DNA from: Affinundibacterium flavidum
Lineage (GTDB): Bacteria > Pseudomonadota > Gammaproteobacteria > Burkholderiales > Burkholderiaceae_D
Assembly (NCBI RefSeq): GCF_014284175.1
Contig: NZ_JACOGA010000014.1
Location: 1 to 59,135, forward strand
DNA length: 59,135 nucleotides
Direction of reading: 5' to 3'
In this document: in pieces, positions 52,969 through 59,135 of the stretch
Position numbering within the stretch: position 1 is the stretch's first letter
How the letters are laid out: every line of letters starts with the position of its first letter
Program-made: the position numbers and the translations under genes
The notes under the pieces: generated by a model
Databases searched by the model: none
What the model was told of the DNA's origin: nothing
Seen by the model: only the letters and a program-made list of their open reading frames with translations

Positions 52969-55116
52969 GTGAGTCAAATAATTCGCCGTTTATGCTTGCT
53001 CTTACAGTTGATTTTGTTGACAGCGTGTGGAGGTGGTGGCGTCGGTGTGCCAGCAGTGCAAAATGACACTACGCAACTCCCGAATGGTGCCATTAGTTTG
53101 AATTTGGTGAGAGCCGACGGCGGCAGCGGGAATAGTTTTGAGATTGGCAAAAATTTCGTCGCGAAAGTGGTAGTGACGGGTACGGACGGTAAGCCCGCGC
53201 CTAATGTGGTCGTGAGCTTTGCTCTGCGAAATTCTTTTGCCACATTCAATCCCGCGAGCGGCACGGCATTAACCGATGCAGCAGGCCAGGCGCAGATAAC
53301 ACTAACGGCAGGAAGTCAGGTCGGTGCAACTACCTTGGCCGTACAGGCTAAGCTTGCCAACGCCGCCGAGTCCGTGAAGGCAGAAGTGCCATTTGCCGTG
53401 ATTGCTGGTACAGGTGTGGTTTTAACCGACGGGCAAATTCAACTAGCTTTGAGCGACAAAGATGGTATCAAGACGAATGTACTTTCAGGGACGAATACCC
53501 TAGTCGCACGCGCCACGGTATTAAATAACAAAGGATTACCTGCACCTAATGTGGTTGTCTATTTTAGTGTTGATACAGCGATTGTCAGTTTACAACCCGC
53601 AAGTGCTACAGCATTGACAAATGCGGAGGGCGTAGCAATTGTTAATTTAGCGGCAGGAACGGGGCCAGGGGCGGGCACCTTGTTTGCAACAGCAAACGTG
53701 ACTGGCAATGTCTCAATCAGCACAAAAGCCACTTTTGCGGTTAGTCCTAACACCAATAACAATTCGCCAGAAGGGAAAATTCAGCTAAGTTTGCTTGATC
53801 TGAACGGTGCTCCATCTAATCTGATTTCTGCGACTAATAGTTTGAGTGCACGTGCCAGCTTAGTGAATCAATTGGGTGTTCCAGCTGCGAACGTCGTAGT
53901 CACTTATACACTGGATTCTGGCATCGCCAGTTTGCTTCCGACATCAGGAACTGCGCTCACAGACGCGAATGGAGTCGCGCAGATTAGTTTAAAACCCGGA
54001 GTAGGTAGTGGTGCGGGGTCAATTACTGCTACAGCAACTATTGTGGGTTCTCAGCCTATTAGCGCCAAGGCGAGTTTTCAGGTTGGGGCTCCGGCATCCG
54101 CCATCCCTGCAGCGGTCAATTTTATCGTGGCAACACCATCAAATAACTCCATTGTGATTCAAGGGGCGGGTGGGAATGGACGTACTGAAATCGCTTTATT
54201 AAAGTTTCAGGTAGTTGATAGCTCTAATGTTGGTATCGCTAATACCAAGCTTAATTTCTCAATTCAAAGTACTGAGACTGTGAGCCTAGTTGCCACTTCT
54301 GGCATCACGGATGGTGCCGGTATGGTGACCGCCGTGGTGCATTCTGGCAGCAAACCAACAACGTTACGGATCGTAGGCACAGTGGATGGCATGCCGATCA
54401 GTGCCATATCCGATACTGTGACAGTCACCACCGGATTGCCGACACAAACCCATTTTGGTATTCATGTGGAAAACTATGTTGTCGAAGGTTTTGATTTTGG
54501 AGGCACGCGTAACGTGATTTCAGTCATGCTAGCTGATGCGAATGGCGGCGTAGTAGCGAATGGTACACCGGTGGTGTTTACGACGGATAGTGGTGCAATC
54601 ATTGGTGACAATGGAAGCTCAGATAATGCCCGATGCCTGACGCAAAATGGTCAGTGCCAAGTAGTGTGGCGCAGCCAGACACCTGCTAAGCCAGTCGTCA
54701 CCATAGTAGCGACTACCACCGATGGCAGTTCCTCCTTGAGTACATCTGCCTGGTTTATTAATAGTGCTTCGAGCGGTAATATTTCCGGTGTTCCTGCGAG
54801 CGTGAATTTTTCAGCGGCAAATTGCGTGCCGCAGACTTTTGATTTGACGGTGAGTGACAGAAACGGCTATGTCATGCCGACTGGCACAACGTTAACTTTA
54901 CAAGATCCAATAACCGTAACGGGTTCCATTTTTGAAGCCAGTGTTATGGCACCTTTTGCTATAGCACCATTTTTGCCAGTCAAGCAGGGCACAATGCATA
55001 CCTTAACCTTAATGCCGGTTGCAAATTGCCCAGCGGGCACAGGCCACATCTTCGTGCAAATGAAGAGCCCACTTGGCGTAAGCAGCAATTATCGAATTAA
55101 TGTGAATTATTTATGA
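52969..55116 (+). CDS. Ig-like (Big_1/invasin-type) repeat lipoprotein
   Basis: A 715-residue surface protein. The GTG start gives a lipoprotein signal ending in LTAC (Cys at residue 19), then GGGG. At least three bacterial Ig-like repeats of about 110 residues follow (about 40-145, 155-265, 270-375), each with the pattern APNVVVSFAL, ...SGTALTDAAGQAQITL and GATTLAVQA typical of Big_1. Further Ig-like regions run to about 580, with an unassigned C-terminal domain containing two Cys pairs. AAAGGAAAAT precedes the start. Probably an outer-membrane-attached structural or adhesive protein. Confidence 0.85.
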   Translation: MSQIIRRLCLLLQLILLTACGGGGVGVPAVQNDTTQLPNGAISLNLVRADGGSGNSFEIGKNFVAKVVVTGTDGKPAPNVVVSFALRNSFATFNPASGTALTDAAGQAQITLTAGSQVGATTLAVQAKLANAAESVKAEVPFAVIAGTGVVLTDGQIQLALSDKDGIKTNVLSGTNTLVARATVLNNKGLPAPNVVVYFSVDTAIVSLQPASATALTNAEGVAIVNLAAGTGPGAGTLFATANVTGNVSISTKATFAVSPNTNNNSPEGKIQLSLLDLNGAPSNLISATNSLSARASLVNQLGVPAANVVVTYTLDSGIASLLPTSGTALTDANGVAQISLKPGVGSGAGSITATATIVGSQPISAKASFQVGAPASAIPAAVNFIVATPSNNSIVIQGAGGNGRTEIALLKFQVVDSSNVGIANTKLNFSIQSTETVSLVATSGITDGAGMVTAVVHSGSKPTTLRIVGTVDGMPISAISDTVTVTTGLPTQTHFGIHVENYVVEGFDFGGTRNVISVMLADANGGVVANGTPVVFTTDSGAIIGDNGSSDNARCLTQNGQCQVVWRSQTPAKPVVTIVATTTDGSSSLSTSAWFINSASSGNISGVPASVNFSAANCVPQTFDLTVSDRNGYVMPTGTTLTLQDPITVTGSIFEASVMAPFAIAPFLPVKQGTMHTLTLMPVANCPAGTGHIFVQMKSPLGVSSNYRINVNYL

Positions 55117-55280
55117 GGTAGTTAGAGCTTATTGCCGTTCAGTTATTCAGTTAAGCGAATAAGATGTTCGTCATAGTTTAAAGACCATCAGCGTGGGGGC
55201 ATCAAGGCGAGGAAAACAGTGAAAGGCGGGAGCTAGCATTCATACATTTTTCTCAAAATTTACCTTAATTTTTTGAAGCG

Positions 55281-55924
55281 GTGAGACTTTTACGATTCGA
55301 ATTTTCTAGTGCGATGTATCACGTGACCTTGCGTGGGGATAGGTGTCCGTGGTCGGCGGCGTTGGCTTCGGTGTGTGACCGCTTTAACTGGGTGGTGCAT
55401 GCATATTATCAGATGACGAATCATTGTCACTTGTTAGTCGAGACCGTCGAAGGAAATTTGTCGACGCGGATGCGACAGTGAAACGGTTTGTATACGCAAC
55501 GCTTTAATCGTCGGCACGGCAGTTATCGCGTTGTGAGGTACTTAACCCGGTACGAACGAAGATGGTCAACTTGGCCGAGGAGTGGCTTTGGAGTAATTAT
55601 CCTTTTGTGATCGCGGATATTATTGCACCAGAATGACTTGATACCGATTGGTTGCTAGGGTAGTTTGGATCGCAACGTAATTCTGCACGGCTGGCTTTTA
55701 AAGAATTTGTTTTGCAAGGGCGGGCTTCACCTTTGCTTGCAACTAAACATCAACTATTGTTATGTGATGAGGATTTCATCAAACAACATCAAGCGACACT
55801 CCAAGATAGCAATTTGCGAGAGCTGTCGATCGCGCATAAGCGTAGCCTGGCATTGAGATTATTGGAATATAAAACTGACGCCATTTTTTTGATGGCTTTT
55901 TTGCTTTTGGTAAAACTGAGCTAA
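55281..55924 (+). pseudogene. REP-associated tyrosine transposase (Y1_Tnp, IS200-like) remnant
   Basis: The start MYHVTLRGDR, the NHCHLLVET motif (HUH-type His-x-His, here HCH) and MRQ, then GLYTQRFNRRHGSYR in another reading, and NPVRTKMVNLAEEWLWSNY identify a Y1 transposase of the REP-associated type. The frame is broken by TGA at about 55479, a deletion of the central part and further stops near 55633 and 55659. Clearly non-functional. Confidence 0.8.
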
Positions 55925-55959
55925 TTAGGTCTTAGATCGGCTTACTTTGGAGGTGTCGA

Positions 55960-56841
55960 GTGAGGTTAAATGCGTTGAAAATCTTGAAAAGTAATAGGCT
56001 ATTGGCGCCTTCTTCTTTGCGGAAATTTAGTTTCTTAGTGCTAGTCGTATGTACTACATATGGCGCATTTGCTTTTAGTAGTTATAGATTAATAGACGCT
56101 GGGAAACAGCACATTACGGCTAAGCATGTGGATATTTTGATTGCCAAGGCTTTGAAGTATTTACCTTTTTCATTTGCGATTGTGGATCGAACTGAATTGG
56201 ATTTAATACTCGCTTATCACATACTTCATCAAAAAGAGAATGAATATGTTGCCATGATGTCGAATGGTGGAGTTGCCCTTAAAATGTTTCAGGACGTAGA
56301 GGAAAAAAATCATAATTCATTTCCAAAGTATTCAAGTATTTCGCAACTTCAATTACTTAATCTCCTAGTTCGAATGCCGTGGAATGAAAATCTCAGAAGA
56401 TTGAGTGATATATATTCGAAAAAAGTTCGCGACAATCTAAATGCGCGGTTGTACGACAGTGATGATGAATCGACAGCGCACGAAAATCTAGCCATCTATT
56501 TCGCGCGAATAAATTCACGCAAAGATATTGATGATCACGCAGCTTTAGCGGATTCCATAGACTTACAACAATTTGAGCCAACAATTGCTGAAGCATTGAT
56601 GTTTATTCGTTATCAGCGAATAGCTATGGGAGCTTGTATTTTTGGTGCAGGGAACGATGTTTCATGGAGTTTAAAAATCAATCCAAGAGAAGCGAAAGCA
56701 GTTAGGCAACATTTCTTAAGAGATCAGTACTATCAGGCATGGGATATGGCTTTGGTAAAGACTGTAATCTTGGGATCAAAAGAAGAGTCTTGCAAAAATT
56801 TGGCAATTAGACATCAAAGTTTAGCTGGTGCCGTAAATTAA
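55960..56841 (+). CDS. Hypothetical protein with N-terminal membrane anchor
   Basis: A 293-residue protein from a GTG start with a strong GGAGG six bases upstream. A hydrophobic segment at about residues 24-41 (FLVLVVCTTYGAFAFSSY) is a membrane anchor or uncleaved signal. The rest is mixed alpha-helical, with LVRMPWNENLRRLSDIYSKK and EALMFIRYQRIAMGAC stretches; no family recognised. The gene is AT-rich relative to kup downstream and follows a dead transposase, so may be an acquired gene. Confidence 0.6.
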   Translation: MRLNALKILKSNRLLAPSSLRKFSFLVLVVCTTYGAFAFSSYRLIDAGKQHITAKHVDILIAKALKYLPFSFAIVDRTELDLILAYHILHQKENEYVAMMSNGGVALKMFQDVEEKNHNSFPKYSSISQLQLLNLLVRMPWNENLRRLSDIYSKKVRDNLNARLYDSDDESTAHENLAIYFARINSRKDIDDHAALADSIDLQQFEPTIAEALMFIRYQRIAMGACIFGAGNDVSWSLKINPREAKAVRQHFLRDQYYQAWDMALVKTVILGSKEESCKNLAIRHQSLAGAVN

Positions 56842-57166
56842 GCCTGTTCATTGTGGAAGAAAATGGAATGGACAGATTTTTTTGGGAGGTAGAGCTGTAG
56901 GCGTAACAGTCTGGTGCCTTACGATGGCAGAAAACGGAGACTGTTTTGGCGGCATTACATGACGGCGAGTCGGGCTGTTCGTGCGTCGGAGATTGCCTGA
57001 GCTATTTGCCGTACTCATCTGTTTCCTTGCCTGTAAGCAATTGGACAACTCGTCTAATAGCCTTACATAAAAATTATTTTGCGTGTAGGCTGTCTTTTTT
57101 CAGTAAATGTGTCTTGAAATTCATTTGAGCTTCGTCTATTGTGCAATGCACCAATAATAACAAGGA
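56842..57166. other. 325-base intergenic region upstream of kup
   Basis: No gene recognised. Likely carries the kup promoter; ends in an ACAAGGA ribosome binding site. Confidence 0.4.
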
Positions 57167-59050
57167 ATGCAATTGGCTCACGATCACACTAAGAGCAGCT
57201 TGTCTGCATTGACATTAGCTGCAATCGGTATTGTTTATGGCGATATCGGCACTAGTCCTCTCTATACCATGCAAGAAGTTTTTGATCATAAGCATGGTCT
57301 TGCTTTAAACCCTGAAAATATTCTCGGAATTGTTTCTCTTATTGTTTGGGGTTTAATTATTATCGTTTCCCTCAAATACGTGACTTTGGTTTTGCGGGCT
57401 AGTAATCGCGGCGAAGGTGGGATTATGGCGCTCGCTGCATTGACTTTGGAGTCGGTGGGTAAGAGCTCAAAACTGCATTTCCCTCTGGTGATACTAGGTG
57501 TTGTCGGCGCCTCTCTTTTTTATGGAGATGGGGTTGTGACCCCTGCGATGACAGTCTTGTCTGCGATTGAAGGCATCAAGGTGGCGACGCCCGCACTTAA
57601 GCCCTTCGTTGTGCCTTTAACTCTCATCATTTTGATTGGACTATACGCGGTGCAGTCACGTGGTACGGCGACGATAGGTAAGCTATTTGGCCCTGTGATG
57701 GTGCTGTGGTTCGCGGTGTTGTCTGCGATGGGCTTGTACAATATTTTACGTATGCCTGAGATATTAGCGGCTTTTAATCCTATCTATGCGCTTGAGTTCT
57801 TGTTTTTGCATCGCTGGGCGGCTTTTATCGCTCTGGGTGCAGTTGTATTGGCATTTACTGGTTCGGAAGCTTTGTATGCAGATATGGGGCATTTTGGTGC
57901 TAAGCCGATTCGTACCGCCTGGTTCTTTATTGTATTTCCGGCTTTGGGTTTGAATTATTTGGGGCAAGGTGCATTGCTGATGATAGATCCAAGCGCGGTA
58001 GAAAATCCCTTCTTTAATCAATTAGGTGATTGGAGTATTTATCCGCTGGTAGTGTTGTCTACAATGGCCGCGGTGATTGCATCTCAGGCGACGATTTCTG
58101 GTGCATTTTCTATGACTAAGCAGGCGATTTCATTGGGCTTTTTGCCGCGTATGAAGATTGTGCATACGTCTTCTAAAGAAATTGGACAAATTTATATCCC
58201 GGTTGTGAATTGGTTGCAGTTGGCGGCTGTGGTTGGGGCGGTGATCGGATTTGGCTCGGCATCAAACCTGGCATCAGCCTATGGGATTGCGAATACTGGC
58301 ACGATGTTGGTGACATCTATTTTGACCTTTTTCGTGATTCGTTATGGTTGGAAATACAATTTGGCCTTGTGTATTGCATCAACGATGTTTTTCTTGTTGA
58401 TCGATATTTCCTTGTTCTCGTCAAATGCTTTGAAGTTTTTCAGCGGCGGATGGTTTCCAATTGCGCTTGGATTTGGGATTTGTGTGGTGATGCTCACTTG
58501 GCGCAGAGGGCGTGCATTGGTTTTCGATAATTTGAAAAAACATGCCATTCCCTTGGAAGAGTTTTTGGAATCTTTGTTTGTTTCACCTCCGGTGCGTGTC
58601 TACGGTACTGCCGTATTCTTGCGGGGTGAAGCTGATGGCGTACCGCATGCTTTATTGCATAATTTGTCGCACAACAAAATATTGCATGAGCGTGTTATTT
58701 TCATCACTTTGCATAATCGTGAGATTCCTTGGGTGCCATTTTCTGAACGAGTCAAAGTGAGTGATTTGGGGAATAATTGTTTTCAAATTGATGTTTTCTA
58801 TGGCTTTAAGAATGAGCCAGATATTCCGAATGCTTTGGAGTTGTGCGCGCCTTTTGGCCTGCATTTTGAACCTTTGGATACTTCTTACTTTATTTCGCGT
58901 CAAACGATTATCTCGAGCCCTGGCAGTGGAATGGCGATGTGGCGCGAAGGCTTGTTTGTGACGATGTCGAGAAATGCACGTGATGCGGCGGATTACTATC
59001 AAATTCCTAGTAATCGGGTAATCGAGGTTGGTGCCCAGGTCGAAATTTAA
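57167..59050 (+). CDS. kup: Low-affinity potassium transport protein Kup
   Basis: A 627-residue inner-membrane K+/H+ symporter of the KUP/HAK family. The signature IGIVYGDIGTSPLYTMQEVF lies at about residues 16-35, with about 12 transmembrane helices to residue ~455 (including VVTPAMTVLSAIEG and GSEALYADMGHFG), then a ~170-residue cytoplasmic domain. Length matches the family. The ATG at 57167 directly abuts AAGGA, leaving no spacer; the in-frame TTG at 57173 has proper six-base spacing and may be the true start, giving a protein two residues shorter. Confidence 0.93.
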   Translation: MQLAHDHTKSSLSALTLAAIGIVYGDIGTSPLYTMQEVFDHKHGLALNPENILGIVSLIVWGLIIIVSLKYVTLVLRASNRGEGGIMALAALTLESVGKSSKLHFPLVILGVVGASLFYGDGVVTPAMTVLSAIEGIKVATPALKPFVVPLTLIILIGLYAVQSRGTATIGKLFGPVMVLWFAVLSAMGLYNILRMPEILAAFNPIYALEFLFLHRWAAFIALGAVVLAFTGSEALYADMGHFGAKPIRTAWFFIVFPALGLNYLGQGALLMIDPSAVENPFFNQLGDWSIYPLVVLSTMAAVIASQATISGAFSMTKQAISLGFLPRMKIVHTSSKEIGQIYIPVVNWLQLAAVVGAVIGFGSASNLASAYGIANTGTMLVTSILTFFVIRYGWKYNLALCIASTMFFLLIDISLFSSNALKFFSGGWFPIALGFGICVVMLTWRRGRALVFDNLKKHAIPLEEFLESLFVSPPVRVYGTAVFLRGEADGVPHALLHNLSHNKILHERVIFITLHNREIPWVPFSERVKVSDLGNNCFQIDVFYGFKNEPDIPNALELCAPFGLHFEPLDTSYFISRQTIISSPGSGMAMWREGLFVTMSRNARDAADYYQIPSNRVIEVGAQVEI

Positions 59051-59103
59051 TATTTGCACCGTAAGTCAAGAATAGGGGATTGAAGGATTCTGGAGTTTGG
59101 GGC

Positions 59104-59132
59104 TTATAAAACTAAAATAGCTGTGCTATAAT
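59104..59132 (+). promoter_or_regulatory. Possible promoter at the right window edge
   Basis: A consensus -10 box TATAAT lies at 59127-59132. No good TTGACA is present at the right spacing (TATAAA at 59105-59110). It would drive a gene beyond the window. Confidence 0.3.
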
Positions 59133-59135
59133 CTT

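Overview
The window looks like the chromosome of a betaproteobacterium, most likely Oxalobacteraceae (an Undibacterium-like genome). The grounds are gene content and protein style: the beta-type LysC, a TrxR-like ferredoxin-NADP reductase beside FdxA, DUF1415, an acyl-CoA-binding protein, Kup, and moderate GC. Genus is inference only.

Layout. (1) 1-8867 is core chromosome: the tip of an IS3-family element, ferredoxin reductase, FdxA, a 2-hydroxyacid dehydrogenase, an acyl-CoA-binding protein, a YecA/SEC-C protein, an SrkA-like kinase, rpiA, a DUF1415 gene, lysC and tRNA-Ser(GCU). (2) About 8868-50219 is a 41.35-kb integrated island. Its ends are a 14-bp direct repeat, CACCGTCTCCGCCA: one copy is the 3' end of tRNA-Ser (8854-8867), the other lies at 50206-50219 next to an intact P4-type integrase. 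(3) 50220-59135 is chromosome again: an M2 (ACE-like) peptidase, an Ig-like repeat lipoprotein, a decayed REP-type transposase, an unknown protein and kup.

Inside the island, from left to right: a degenerate integrase-like gene; an AT-rich control region; an AlpA-type regulator; two inovirus Gp2 (YagK/YfjJ)-like proteins; small regulators and membrane proteins; a recombination module (Gp3-like, YqaJ exonuclease, DUF932); an 11-gene type II secretion-like operon (20562-30179); and a 19-kb Rhs/YD-repeat locus (30496-48830).

The Rhs locus is the most interesting part. Each Rhs protein is split into two genes. One encodes a Sec-exported ~1340-residue YD-repeat shell. The second encodes its own signal peptide, an Ig-like domain, the Rhs core ending in DPDG, and a variable C-terminal tip. 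There are two shells and five core+tip modules. Each tip is followed by a small gene for a putative envelope-located immunity protein, often overlapping by ATGA. A conserved ~260-330 bp non-coding element with long inverted repeats follows each immunity gene. No T6SS, VgrG or PAAR gene is present, so the proposal is that Sec plus the adjacent type II-like machine exports a two-part Rhs weapon with a displaced-tip cassette array. This is inference from gene layout and signal sequences.
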